From Actinopolymorpha sp. NPDC004070 (GTDB lineage Bacteria > Actinomycetota > Actinomycetes > Propionibacteriales > Actinopolymorphaceae): DNA of 64,000 nucleotides. Below, piece by piece: positions 30,901-38,912 of the stretch. The notes beneath the pieces are model-generated. The model ran no database searches and was not told where the DNA came from. It was given only the letters and a program-made list of their open reading frames with translations. The stretch spans positions 271,176-335,175 of the forward strand of contig NZ_JBEXMJ010000008.1 in assembly GCF_040610475.1 (NCBI RefSeq). Direction: 5' to 3'. Within the stretch, counting starts at the first letter, position 1. Each line of letters starts with the position of its first letter. Made by a program: the position numbers and the translations under genes.

Positions 30901-32502
30901 TCAGCTGATGTCGAGCAGCCGCATCCGGTCGGTGGCCGACGCGACCTCGCCCTCAGCCATCGTGGCGACGTTGTTCACCTCGAAGGTGCCGATCCGCTCC
31001 CCCGACGTCTTGTCGTGCACCTCGATGAAGACCGTCTGGTCGATGTCGTACGCGTAGACCACCTCGAACGGCGCCCCCGCCGGGTAGGGCGGGACGTCGA
31101 AGGTCTGCTCGCCGATCGCGCGCACGTAGTCGGGATCGTCGTCGTCGCCCTGGGTCACCTCGACCTTGAGCCGGGTCTGGTTGTTCTCGATGGTCTCGAA
31201 CACCTGGCCGCGCTTGGCGGGGATCTTGGTGTTGGCCGGGATGATGACGACGTTCTCCACGTCCTCGGCGGAGGCGGCGCCGCGGCGGACGGCCAGCGCA
31301 CCGAGCCCCTGCGAGGTGACGTCCCGGATCCGGGGGCGGGTCACCGCCGACGCCAGCACCGGCAGCGGCTCCGCGGTCACGCCGTCGGTGGTGCCGGTGG
31401 CGTGTCCGGTCGCCCCCCTGCCGGCGGCGGCGCCGGAGTCGGCGACCTCGAGGTCGACCAGGTGTGCCTGGATCGCCGCGCCCAGCGCGACCACCTCGTC
31501 GGGGTTGACCGTACGAATGGGCTCTCGGCCGGCGACCTTCTCGATCATCGCCCGCACCATCGGCATCCGGGTCGAGCCGCCCGCGAGCTGCACGTGGTCG
31601 ACTCCGGACCAGTCCAGGCCGGCGTCGCCGACGACGATCTCGGCGATGTCGCGGGTACGGCTGATCAGGCTGGAGGTGACGTCCTCGAACTCCGCACGGG
31701 TGAGCGGCACGACCTTCGACACCCCGCCGCCGGACAGCACAACCCGGGTCTGCTCGACCGTGGTGAGGCTGCGCTTGGCGATCTCGGCCTTCTCCCGCAG
31801 GTCCGCCTCGGCCTCGGCGCCGTCGAGCAGGCTCGGCCCGCCGGCCGCCTGGAAGCGTTCGTCCAGCAGGCGCATCAGCAGGTTGTCGAAGTCGAAGCCG
31901 CCGAGGTTGCGGTCGCCGTGGGTGGCGAGGACGTCGAAGTCACCGCCGCCCACCCGCATCACGGTCACGTCGAACGTGCCGCCGCCGAGGTCGTAGACCA
32001 ACACGGTGCCCTCGACCTCGTGCTCGACGCCGTAGGCGAGCGCGGCCGCGGTCGGCTCGTTGAGGACCCGGGCGACGTTCAGCCCGGCGATCCGGCCGGC
32101 GTCGATGGTGGCCCGCCGGGGCGCGTCGTCGAAGTACGCGGGAACGGTCACCACCGCGTCGGTCACCGGCGAGCCGAGGGCGAGTTCGACGTCGTCCTTG
32201 ATGCGGCGCAGGATGATCGCGGAGATCTCCTCGGGCCGGTAGGTCGTCCCGCCGCTGGTCTCGAACTTCCAGCTCGGGTCGCCCATCGACCGCTTCACGA
32301 ACTGCACGACGTCCAGCGGCGCGGTCACCGCCGACCGCTTCGCCATCGTGCCCACGATCGGCAACTCGTCCTGGAAGAGCACGACCGACGGCGTGAGGCG
32401 CTCGCCGTCCCGGTTGACCACGATCTCGGGCTTGCCGAGGTCGTTCACCCGCGCGGCAGCGGAGTAGGTGGTGCCCAGGTCGATGCCGATCGTGTGGCCC
32501 AC
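30901..32502 (-). CDS. Non-canonical Hsp70 (DnaK-like, lacks the C-terminal lid)
   Basis: A 533-residue Hsp70. The ATPase domain has IGIDLGTTYS, VPAYFDDAPRRATIDAGRIAGL, NEPTAAALAYG, VYDLGGGTFDV and LAGGSTRMPMV. A Gly/Ala/Thr-rich insert of ~40 residues precedes the interdomain linker, which reads IRDVTSQGLGALAV instead of the usual DVTPLSLGIE. The beta substrate-binding domain is present (IPANTKIPAKRGQVFETIENNQ ... VFIEVHDKTSGERIG), but the protein ends ~25 residues later, so the helical lid of DnaK (~100 residues) is missing. GTG 32502 has GGAAGGGA upstream. I see no HAIR or CIRCE element in the 173-base divergent gap. Confidence 0.93.
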   Translation of the reverse strand: MGHTIGIDLGTTYSAAARVNDLGKPEIVVNRDGERLTPSVVLFQDELPIVGTMAKRSAVTAPLDVVQFVKRSMGDPSWKFETSGGTTYRPEEISAIILRRIKDDVELALGSPVTDAVVTVPAYFDDAPRRATIDAGRIAGLNVARVLNEPTAAALAYGVEHEVEGTVLVYDLGGGTFDVTVMRVGGGDFDVLATHGDRNLGGFDFDNLLMRLLDERFQAAGGPSLLDGAEAEADLREKAEIAKRSLTTVEQTRVVLSGGGVSKVVPLTRAEFEDVTSSLISRTRDIAEIVVGDAGLDWSGVDHVQLAGGSTRMPMVRAMIEKVAGREPIRTVNPDEVVALGAAIQAHLVDLEVADSGAAAGRGATGHATGTTDGVTAEPLPVLASAVTRPRIRDVTSQGLGALAVRRGAASAEDVENVVIIPANTKIPAKRGQVFETIENNQTRLKVEVTQGDDDDPDYVRAIGEQTFDVPPYPAGAPFEVVYAYDIDQTVFIEVHDKTSGERIGTFEVNNVATMAEGEVASATDRMRLLDIS

Positions 32503-32675
32503 GAGTCCGTCCCTTCCAACACACCGGCTCACCACACCGGCGACCGGGCCGGTGCCGGTCCACCCAACGTAGCTGAACCTTCACCTTCGTGGCGTTCCGC
32601 CATCCCGGCATCCTGTGCCCGGCTGCGCCATCCCGGGACGACCGCGGTCCCCGCGCTCCGGTTACCCTCCCCCTC

Positions 32676-33476
32676 GTGCTCATCCTGTTGCCGCCCTCGG
32701 AGGGCAAGGCCTCCACCGGCAGAGGCCGCCCGGTCGACCTCGACTCGCTGTCGCTGCCCGAACTCACCCCCGCCCGTACGAAGGTCCTCGACGCGCTGAC
32801 CGACCTGTGCGCCGACGCGGATCGGACCGAGGAGGCGGTGGCCGTGCTGGGGCTGTCCGCCGGCCAGCGCGGTGAGGTCGAACGCGACGCGCGGCTGCGG
32901 GACGCCCCGACGTTGCCGGCGGCCAGGCTGTACACAGGCGTGCTGTACGACGCGCTCGACCTGGCCTCGCTCGGGCCGGCACAGCGGCGCCGGGCACAGC
33001 GCTTCCTGCTGATCTGCTCCGGCCTGTGGGGCGCGGTCCGGTTGCGTGACCGCATTCCGGCGTACCGCTGCTCGATGACCGTACGGCTGCCCGGCGTCGG
33101 TGCGCTGGGCGCCTTCTGGCGGGAGAGCATGCCGGCCGCGTTCGCCGGCGCTGCCGGGCGCGGACTGGTGCTGGACCTGCGCTCGTCGGCGTACGCCACC
33201 GCCTGGACGCCCACCGGCGACATCGCCGGCCGCACCGCGACCGTGCGGGTGCTGCAGGAGACCCGGCCGGGCGACGCCTCCAGCCGTACCGTTGTCAGCC
33301 ACTTCAACAAGGCCACCAAGGGCCGACTGGTCCGCGACCTGCTGACCAGCGACGACACCCCCCGCCGCCCGGCCGAGCTGGTCGAGGTGCTGAGGGGGCT
33401 GGGCTACCAGGTCGAGGCCGAGCGGCCCGACCGCGGACGTCCCTGGCCGCTGGACGTCGTGGTCACCTCCGTCTGA
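32676..33476 (+). CDS. yaaA: YaaA family peroxide-stress protein (DUF328)
   Basis: A 266-residue protein of the UPF0246/YaaA family, known to limit intracellular iron and DNA damage during peroxide stress in E. coli. The N-terminal ILLPPSEGKAS is the family signature, with LYTGVLYDALDLASL, SGLWGAVRLRDRIPAYRC and HFNKATKGRLVRDLL further on. GTG at 32676 begins precisely at the conserved N-terminus. It is divergent from the Hsp70 gene. Confidence 0.92.
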   Translation: MLILLPPSEGKASTGRGRPVDLDSLSLPELTPARTKVLDALTDLCADADRTEEAVAVLGLSAGQRGEVERDARLRDAPTLPAARLYTGVLYDALDLASLGPAQRRRAQRFLLICSGLWGAVRLRDRIPAYRCSMTVRLPGVGALGAFWRESMPAAFAGAAGRGLVLDLRSSAYATAWTPTGDIAGRTATVRVLQETRPGDASSRTVVSHFNKATKGRLVRDLLTSDDTPRRPAELVEVLRGLGYQVEAERPDRGRPWPLDVVVTSV

Positions 33477-33604
33477 GCAGACCGCAGGGCCGTTCGAACC
33501 TCGGTGTAGGGCCACCATCGCGTGCGGACAATGCAGGGGGCACCGAGGACACGAAGCGGCATCGAAACGGCGGCCGTTTCGGACGGGCCGACCCGGTGCC
33601 GGAG

Positions 33605-33626
33605 CCCGAGGTAGGCACACCTCGGG
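33605..33626 (+). terminator. Hairpin downstream of yaaA
   Basis: CCCGAGGT pairs with ACCTCGGG across a six-base loop, about 130 bases after the yaaA stop. No strong T-run follows. It is a possible terminator or 3' processing structure. Confidence 0.4.
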
Positions 33627-33640
33627 GCCCGAAACAGGAG

Positions 33641-33664
33641 CAGCCCCGGCCGAAGCCGGGGCTG
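33641..33664. terminator. Strong hairpin between yaaA and tRNA-Val
   Basis: A perfect ten-base stem CAGCCCCGGC / GCCGGGGCTG has a CGAA tetraloop. It lies 18 bases past the 3' end of the minus-strand tRNA-Val and could also stop transcription coming from yaaA, so a bidirectional role is likely. Confidence 0.7.
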
Positions 33665-33681
33665 ACCTGGGGGTTTATCGG

Positions 33682-33753
33682 TGGGCGATACTGGGATCGA
33701 ACCAGTGACCTCTTCGGTGTGAACGAAGCGCTCTCCCGCTGAGCTAATCGCCC
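33682..33753 (-). tRNA. tRNA-Val (CAC)
   Basis: A complete cloverleaf on the minus strand. The acceptor stem GGGCGAT/ATCGCCC has discriminator A. The anticodon stem CTTCG/CGAAG carries loop TTCACAC, giving anticodon CAC, and the T-arm is TGGTTCGATCCCA. CCA is not encoded. It shares most of its body with the tRNA-Val (GAC) at 37845. Confidence 0.96.
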
Positions 33754-33799
33754 TCTGCGCGCCCTGACCGGGGCGACAGAAACCCTAGCGCATCGCCAT

Positions 33800-34498
33800 C
33801 TACCGCAACGACCGGACCCACTCCCACGCGGAGACGACCGGGCCGGGCCATCCCTGCGTCACCACCCACGCGGCCGCGGCAGCGGCGACGAGCACCGCCA
33901 CGCCGGCGCCGATCAGGACGTTGCGCCTGCGGGCCTTGGGGTCCATCGCCTTCTCACCCGCGGCGCGCGCCTTGTCCTTCGACCACTCCAGGGTCCGGTG
34001 TGCCCACGCGAACTCCGTGGCCAGCACCGCGAGTCCGAGGATGACCGTGAGCCAGCCGGGACCGGGCGCGACGAACATGACGAGCCCGGCGACGATGAGC
34101 AGCACACCGACCACGAAGACTCCACCGCGCCAGGTGGCGTTGAGCGTGGGGTGGCGGCGGATGCGGCGGCGCGCGCGGTGGTGCCACTGGATCCGGTGCC
34201 ACCAGTGCCGGTGCTTCTGCTCGTCGTCGTGTTTGCCGTCGTGTCCGTCGTCGTGCCGACCGCGCTCAACGTCGCGCTCATCCTGCTGTTCGACACGCCG
34301 GTCATCGTGTCGCTCGTGGCCGCCGTGGTCGGCTGATCCCCGAACGTCCGACCCGGGCGGCGTGTCGTTTTCGGTGCCGTTCGCGGTGTCCGCGGCGACG
34401 CGGCCGTCCACGCTGTGCCGGTCCGGGCGCGGAGGCGCGACGGCCTGCCGGCCATCGGCCACGCCCTTGTCGTGGTCGGTGTGTCGGTAGGCGCTCAC
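33800..34498 (-). CDS. TIGR02611-family membrane protein with a His/Asp-rich N-terminal region
   Basis: A 232-residue protein. The C-terminal part matches the actinobacterial TIGR02611 family: two TM segments around the diagnostic PGPGW (FVAPGPGWLTVILGLAVLATEFAWAHRTLEWSK) and a third TM near the end (VLIGAGVAVLVAAAAAAWVV). The ~110-residue N-terminal region is very rich in His, Asp and Arg (for example DHGGHERHDDRR, DDGHDGKHDDEQKHRHWWH). The family is normally ~150 residues, so this region is extra. GTG 34498 follows AGGAGG by four bases. Divergent from the SsgB gene, an association I recall from other actinomycetes. Function unknown. Confidence 0.88.
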   Translation of the reverse strand: MSAYRHTDHDKGVADGRQAVAPPRPDRHSVDGRVAADTANGTENDTPPGSDVRGSADHGGHERHDDRRVEQQDERDVERGRHDDGHDGKHDDEQKHRHWWHRIQWHHRARRRIRRHPTLNATWRGGVFVVGVLLIVAGLVMFVAPGPGWLTVILGLAVLATEFAWAHRTLEWSKDKARAAGEKAMDPKARRRNVLIGAGVAVLVAAAAAAWVVTQGWPGPVVSAWEWVRSLR

Positions 34499-34798
34499 GA
34501 ATCCTCCTGCGTGGTTCTCCGCGCTTCGTCCGTTATGGTTTGAGCGCGGGGCCCGGAGACACAATGCCCCCGCTGCCAGTGGTATAGCCGCAGAGACTAC
34601 CGTGACGTCCGACCCCCTTCTGCGGAAGGGAAAACCCCGATCTCGTCTCGCATACTGAGAAGTTTGAGGGTGCGATTCGACCAGACCGGGACGCACCAAC
34701 CTCCCCGGTTTGATGCAAGGGACTTTGGAGTAGCAGACTCTCGCGCTATGGCCCTACCGCCGGTCCCGCACCACCCACGGAAAGGCCCCCGCCCCCCG
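34499..34798. other. Divergent intergenic region between the TIGR02611 gene and ssgB
   Basis: This 300-base gap should hold the divergent promoters for both genes. The ssgB-proximal half is noticeably more A/T-containing than the surroundings (GAAGTTTGAGG, GGTTTGATGC, GACTTTGGAG), which fits promoter DNA. I could not assign a specific sigma-factor consensus. No ORF with family similarity is seen. Confidence 0.4.
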
Positions 34799-35236
34799 AT
34801 GGATGCACTACCCGCTTCGATCACGCACGCGCTGCCGCTCCGCCTCATCGACGGAACGGGAGCCGCGCTGCGGCTGACCGCAGAGCTTCGATACGACGCC
34901 GCCGACCCGTATGCCGTCGACGCGGTGTTCCACACTGGCGAACCCCGCGGTGTCCGCTGGGTCTTCGCCAGGGAACTCCTGTCCGAAGGTCTGTTCCGGC
35001 CCACCGGTGACGGTGACGTGCACGTTTCGCCCCTCGTGGACGAGACGGGCCGCGCCATCGTGCTCATCGAGCTCCGCTCCCCCGACGGGGAGGCGGTGCT
35101 CCATGCTCCGGCGGACGGCCTCGCGACCTTCCTGCAGAGCACGTACTCGCTCATTCCTCCGGGTGAGGAGAGCGGGCACGTCGACCTCGACCTGCTGGTC
35201 GAGGAACTGCGCCGCAGCTCCGGCCCGGCGGTCTAG
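34799..35236 (+). CDS. ssgB: SsgA/SsgB-family sporulation and cell-division regulator
   Basis: A 145-residue SALP. The conserved core is unmistakable: LRLTAELRYDAADPYAVDAVFHTG, VRWVFARELLSEGLFRPTGDGDVHVSP and SPDGEAVLHAPADGLATFLQSTYSLIPPGEE. SsgB recruits FtsZ to future septa in sporulating Streptomyces. I chose the ATG at 34799, where similarity begins; two in-frame ATG/GTG codons lie up to 45 codons upstream and no start has a convincing ribosome site. The ssgB assignment over other SALPs rests on its position downstream of the thrS region and next to TIGR02611. Confidence 0.82.
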   Translation: MDALPASITHALPLRLIDGTGAALRLTAELRYDAADPYAVDAVFHTGEPRGVRWVFARELLSEGLFRPTGDGDVHVSPLVDETGRAIVLIELRSPDGEAVLHAPADGLATFLQSTYSLIPPGEESGHVDLDLLVEELRRSSGPAV

Positions 35237-35251
35237 CCAGGCTTCGCGCGG

Positions 35252-35289
35252 ATCGACCCCGGCCCACCTTCGGGTGGTCCGGGGTCGAT
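35252..35289. terminator. Strong hairpin between convergent ssgB and pabC-like genes
   Basis: ATCGACCCCGG pairs with CCGGGGTCGAT, extended by CACC/GGTG around a TTCG tetraloop. It lies 15 bases after the ssgB stop in the convergent gap, so it can terminate transcription from either side. Confidence 0.8.
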
Positions 35290-35293
35290 TCGA

Positions 35294-35329
35294 CGTTGCG
35301 TACGACAGCTCGCCGTTGCGTACGACAGC
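35294..35329. repeat. 16-bp direct repeat after the terminator
   Basis: CGTTGCGTACGACAGC occurs exactly at 35294-35309 and 35314-35329, a 20-base period. It lies downstream of the ssgB terminator. Its core contains the short palindrome GTAC. No function is assigned. Confidence 0.5.
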
Positions 35330-35447
35330 GCGGCAGTGCGGCACAGTCGTGCCGTCACCGTGTGTCGCCGCGTGCCGCCGGCCGACGGCGGGCGATCCCG
35401 TGAGTCACGCCTTCGCCGGATGCCGCTCCGCTTTGACGGCGCTCCGG

Positions 35448-36278
35448 TCAGGGATCGATGTGGTCGGCCGCCGCCCGGGCGAACTCCGCCATCACCCGCG
35501 CCGTCACCGGACCGGGGGCGGGGAACTCCCGCCCGTCCAGTGAGCTGACCGCCTGCACGTCGCGGGTTGTCGAGGTGAGGAACAGCTCCTCGGCCTCCTC
35601 CAGCGCGCTCATCGGCAGGTCCTTCTCGTACGCCCCGCACCACTCCAGCACCAGGGCGCGGGTCACTCCCGCCAGGCATCCCGCCGACAGCGGCGGGGTG
35701 TAGACCTCACCGCCGAGGACGACGAACAGGTTCGACCCCGTCCCCTCGCACACGTTGCCGACAGTGTTGGCGAACAACGCCTCGGTCGCGCCGTGTTCGC
35801 GGGCGCGGGCCAGCGCGACGACGTTCTCCGCGTACGAGGTGGTCTTCAGCCCGGCCAGGGCGCCGCGTTCGTTGCGCGGCCACGGAACGGTGGCCAGGCC
35901 GGTCGACTGGGGGCGGGGCGGCAGCCCGGCGATCGCCACCATGAGGGTCAGTCCCTGGTTGCCGCGTTCGGACCCGAGCGGTGCCGGCCCGCCGGTAACG
36001 GTGATGCGCAGCCGGCCGTCGGGCTGGTCCCACGCGTCCAGGACGGACGACACGCCGCGGCGCACGGCGACCAGGTCGAGCCCGGTGAGCCCGAGGCCGT
36101 GCGCGGAGCGGGCCAGCCGGTCCAGGTGCCTGGTGAGCGCGAACGGCCGCCCGTCGACGACCTTGAGCGTCTCGAACACCCCGTCGCCGACGGTGACACC
36201 GTGGTCGAGCGGCGCCAGCGCGGGCGCGTACGGATCCTCGACGAGCCGGTCGTCGACCCAAACTCTCATTCTGCGCAC
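35448..36278 (-). CDS. Aminodeoxychorismate lyase-like class IV aminotransferase
   Basis: A fold-type IV PLP enzyme of 276 residues. It has the HGVTVGDGVFETLKV N-terminal motif, the PLP-binding lysine K145 in LAGLKTTSYAEN, and the cofactor-binding EGTGSNLF region. Such enzymes release pyruvate from aminodeoxychorismate to give p-aminobenzoate for folate, though branched-chain or D-amino-acid aminotransferases are close relatives. GTG 36278 has AAAGGG at close spacing; ATG 36269 is the alternative. No pabB lies nearby in the window. Confidence 0.82.
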   Translation of the reverse strand: MRRMRVWVDDRLVEDPYAPALAPLDHGVTVGDGVFETLKVVDGRPFALTRHLDRLARSAHGLGLTGLDLVAVRRGVSSVLDAWDQPDGRLRITVTGGPAPLGSERGNQGLTLMVAIAGLPPRPQSTGLATVPWPRNERGALAGLKTTSYAENVVALARAREHGATEALFANTVGNVCEGTGSNLFVVLGGEVYTPPLSAGCLAGVTRALVLEWCGAYEKDLPMSALEEAEELFLTSTTRDVQAVSSLDGREFPAPGPVTARVMAEFARAAADHIDP

Positions 36279-36379
36279 ACGTCCCTTTCTGCGACGTTCG
36301 GCCTGACCTGCATCGCCGTTGGCCGGTACGGCCAGCCTATGGCCTGTGCCGGGCGGCGTCGGGTACCTACCCTCCGAGC

Positions 36380-37570
36380 ATGGGCGGCCACAGGGGGCCG
36401 AGGCGTGTCACGCATGCCCGGACGAGGATGTTGGTGTCGTACGCCGCCGTGGGGGCGCTCGCCCTCGGCGCGGGCTGTTCCGCGCCGCCGGGCGCAGGCC
36501 CGACCGGCGCGGCCGGCGGCGCCGCGCGGGTCTCGGGCTCGGCGGCGGAGCCGGGGACGGCTCACACCCCGACCGCCGCCGCCACAGGTGGGGCCAACCC
36601 CCCGGCAGCCCGGGTCAGGCCGCACCCGCCGCAGCCGATCACGGTGGCGTTCGCCGGCGACATCCACTTCCAGAACCAGCTGCGGCCGCGGCTGGCGAAC
36701 CCGGGGACCGCGCTGGCTTCCCTGCGCCCGGAGCTGTCCGCCGCCGACCTCACCGTCGCGAACCTGGAGACGGCGGTCACCACCCGTGGCCGGCCCGAGG
36801 ACAAGCGCTACCGGTTCCGGGCGCCGCCGAGCGCGTTCGCCGCGGTGGCGGCCGCCGGGGTCGACGTGGTGACCATGGCCAACAACCACGCCGTCGACTA
36901 CGGACCGGCCGGGCTGCGGGACACCCTCGCCGCGGCCGCCCGCGCGCCGGTGGCCGTGGTCGGCATCGGGCCGGACGCCGACCGGGCGTTCGCGCCGTAC
37001 GTGACCCGGATCCGGGGTACGACGGTCGCGGTGATCGGTGCGGACGCGGTAGCCGACCCCACCACCCGGCACTTCGCGGCAGGTGAGCACAGCCCCGGGA
37101 TCGCGGTGGCCCTCAGGCCGGACCGGCTGGTGGCTGCTGTGCGGGCGGCCCGGCGCGCCGCGGACCTGGTGGTGGTCTACCTGCACTGGGGGCAGGAGCG
37201 GGTGGGCTGTCCGACGTCCGGCCAGCGCGACCTCGCCCGGCGGCTCGCCAGCGCCGGAGCCGACGTCGTGGTGGGCAGCCACGCGCACGTCCAGCTGGGC
37301 GCGGGGATGCTGGACGACACGTTCGTGGCGTACGGCCTGGGCAACTTCGTGTGGTACTCCCGAAACAGCCGACGCGAGTCCACGACGGGCATCCTCACCC
37401 TGACGACGGTGGGGCGCTCGGTGCGGAAAGTTCGGTGGACGCCGGGCCGGGTCGGCGGCGACGGACTGCCCCGATTCACGTCCGGTGACCAGGCTCTACG
37501 CCTGCGCCGGGAGTTCGCGGATCTGACCGGCTGCACCGGTTTGGGACGGATAGGGACACCCCCGGTTTGA
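36380..37570 (+). CDS. CapA-family (poly-gamma-glutamate synthesis type) metallophosphatase-like exported protein
   Basis: A 396-residue protein of the CapA fold. After a basic start and hydrophobic segment (MLVSYAAVGALALGAGC), a Cys follows that could be lipidated, although GAGC is an imperfect lipobox. A Pro/Ala/Gly linker (~35-85) precedes the domain: FAGDIHFQ, VANLETAVT, TMANNHAVDYG, VVVYLHWGQER and VVGSHAHVQLGAGM. These are the metal-ligand motifs of the calcineurin-like superfamily. The exact substrate in an organism without obvious capsule genes here is unknown. Confidence 0.88.
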   Translation: MGGHRGPRRVTHARTRMLVSYAAVGALALGAGCSAPPGAGPTGAAGGAARVSGSAAEPGTAHTPTAAATGGANPPAARVRPHPPQPITVAFAGDIHFQNQLRPRLANPGTALASLRPELSAADLTVANLETAVTTRGRPEDKRYRFRAPPSAFAAVAAAGVDVVTMANNHAVDYGPAGLRDTLAAAARAPVAVVGIGPDADRAFAPYVTRIRGTTVAVIGADAVADPTTRHFAAGEHSPGIAVALRPDRLVAAVRAARRAADLVVVYLHWGQERVGCPTSGQRDLARRLASAGADVVVGSHAHVQLGAGMLDDTFVAYGLGNFVWYSRNSRRESTTGILTLTTVGRSVRKVRWTPGRVGGDGLPRFTSGDQALRLRREFADLTGCTGLGRIGTPPV

Positions 37571-37594
37571 GCCTGGCGCCGGATCCGATAATGT
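37567..37594 (+). promoter_or_regulatory. Probable sigma-70-type promoter for the tRNA cluster
   Basis: TTGAGC (-35) and TAATGT (-10) are separated by 16 bases and lie 35 bases before tRNA-Gly. The -35 box overlaps the capA stop codon. It is one of the few consensus-like promoters in this GC-rich window. Confidence 0.55.
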
Positions 37595-37628
37595 TCTGTC
37601 CGCGCCGGGGAAACAGCCCGGAGCACAT

Positions 37629-37701
37629 GCGGACGTAGCGCAGCTGGTAGCGCATCACCTTGCCAAGGTGAGGGTCGCGGGTTCGAATCCCGTCGTCCGC
37701 T
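37629..37701 (+). tRNA. tRNA-Gly (GCC)
   Basis: Cloverleaf with acceptor stem GCGGACG/CGTCCGC and discriminator T. The anticodon stem CACCT/AGGTG has loop TTGCCAA, giving anticodon GCC. The T-arm contains GGGTTCGAATCCC. First of three clustered tRNAs. Confidence 0.97.
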
Positions 37702-37754
37702 CGGAGCGGGCCTGGGGCTTGGGTTTTGATCCAGGTCAGCAGGGCGGCGCCGTT

Positions 37755-37825
37755 GGTGGAGTGGCCGAGAGGCGAGGCAACGGCCTGCAAAGCCGTGTAC
37801 ACGGGTTCAAATCCCGTCTCCACCT
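37755..37825 (+). tRNA. tRNA-Cys (GCA)
   Basis: Acceptor stem GGTGGAG/CTCCACC with discriminator T. The anticodon stem ACGGC/GCCGT has loop CTGCAAA, giving anticodon GCA. The T-arm contains GGGTTCAAATCCC. Second gene of the cluster. Confidence 0.97.
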
Positions 37826-37844
37826 CCAAACCCTCGCACCGTAC

Positions 37845-37916
37845 GGGCGATTAGCTCAGTGGGAGAGCGCTACCTTGACACGGTAGAGGTCACTGGTTCA
37901 ATCCCAGTATCGCCCA
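37845..37916 (+). tRNA. tRNA-Val (GAC)
   Basis: Acceptor stem GGGCGAT/ATCGCCC with discriminator A. The anticodon stem CTACC/GGTAG has loop TTGACAC, giving anticodon GAC. The sequence after it (GCCCCGCTTCGGCGGGGC, 37935-37952) forms a good terminator-like hairpin for the cluster. Confidence 0.97.
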
Positions 37917-37934
37917 CCCCGTATGCGCAGTTCG

Positions 37935-37952
37935 GGCCCCGCTTCGGCGGGG
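37935..37952 (+). terminator. Hairpin closing the tRNA cluster
   Basis: GCCCCGC / GCGGGGC with a TTCG loop lies 18 bases after tRNA-Val and is followed by CTTTCGCTTTCC, moderately T-rich for this genome. It is a likely factor-independent terminator. Confidence 0.7.
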
Positions 37953-38105
37953 CCTTTCGCTTTCCCGGCACGGGCCGGCGCTTTCCGCCTCCCGTGCGAA
38001 CCACGTTCGGCCGCGGTCCACTCGCCCAGCGTCTGCCCAGGCTTGCCAGGGCCCAGTAAGGTAAAGGGACGGTAAAGCGAGCGGAGCGGAGGGAGGTACC
38101 GCACC

Positions 38106-38585
38106 ATGCGTACTTCCGCCCGCTCTTCCTCCCCCGCCGTTCCGCCGCGACGTCGCCGGCACGGATCTGCCCCGGCAGCACCGTCGTCCCTGCTCCTGCT
38201 GAGCGTGCTGGCCGTGGTGTTCGGGGGGCTGCTGACCGGCCCCGGCCCCTTCGACGGTCCTTCCTCCGCGGTCCACGCCGCCGCCGGCACCCGCATCTGG
38301 ACCCCGGCCGCCGATCCGGCCGCCGACCCTGCCGCCACCTCGGACAGGACAGGCGAGCAGGCGATCGGGTCCGCGGCGCCGAGACCCGACCGGGGTGACC
38401 GACCCGACGCCATCGTCCCCGGGGCGCCCCTGGTCTCCTGGATCCACGGACTCAACTCCACGCTCCCCGACCAGCCGCCGACGCTCGGCGTCACCGCCGC
38501 GACCGCACCCCTTCCCGGAGCGACCCGGCACGTCCACGCGACCGACACCGACCACCACCCGAGCCGCGCACCTCCGCAGGCCTGA
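38106..38585 (+). CDS. Small exported or membrane protein, unknown
   Basis: A 159-residue ORF. A basic N-terminus (RRRRHG) is followed by one hydrophobic segment (SLLLLSVLAVVFGGLLTG) and an Ala cluster (SAVHAAAG) that could be a signal cleavage site. The rest is Pro/Ala/Asp-rich and disordered, ending in a His-rich segment (RHVHATDTDHHPS). GGAGGGAGG lies just upstream of the ATG, an excellent ribosome site, which is the main reason to accept it. I recognise no family. Confidence 0.55.
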   Translation: MRTSARSSSPAVPPRRRRHGSAPAAPSSLLLLSVLAVVFGGLLTGPGPFDGPSSAVHAAAGTRIWTPAADPAADPAATSDRTGEQAIGSAAPRPDRGDRPDAIVPGAPLVSWIHGLNSTLPDQPPTLGVTAATAPLPGATRHVHATDTDHHPSRAPPQA

Positions 38586-38912
38586 CGAGCCGACTCCGTC
38601 CGCCTGAGCGTCCTCCGCACGCCCTCGCGCGTGCGCATCATCCGGAGGTCCGACCCGTGAACCGCCCCTGCGCGGTGCACGGCGTGGTCGCGCACCCCGG
38701 CCGGCCTGTCACCGGGCTTCGCGCCGACACCTGCACGTTCGTGGTCTCCCGCCACGACCACCGCGCCGTGACCCCACCATCGCCACCCACGCCACCCACG
38801 CCGGCCACTACCGCCGCGGCAGCCTGCCCACCTGACCGTCCGCGCTCCCACGTCGGCACCCTCCGAGGCTGCCGGCTCCACCGTGACCGCCGCGACTCTC
38901 GCGGAGGTCGTC
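38586..38912. other. Gap between the small exported protein and the antiporter gene
   Basis: This 327-base stretch contains only one weakly supported small ORF (38657-38926, described separately). CGGAGG before that GTG and GGAGG before the antiporter ATG are the clear translation signals. No hairpin terminator stands out. Confidence 0.4.

Noticed and set aside
32503..32675. HAIR or CIRCE heat-shock operator before the Hsp70 gene
   Set aside because: Neither the CTTGAGT-N7-ACTCAAG pattern nor the CIRCE repeat is present.
29569..32799. A 1076-codon plus-strand frame across the Hsp70/J-like/GrpE genes
   Set aside because: The three minus-strand genes have unmistakable motifs and ribosome sites; the plus frame has none and is rich in shadow-type Arg/His/Gly/Val.
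37600..38000. tRNA cluster as an integration site for a mobile element
   Set aside because: No integrase, no repeated tRNA 3' end and no drop in GC on either side; flanks are ordinary chromosomal genes.
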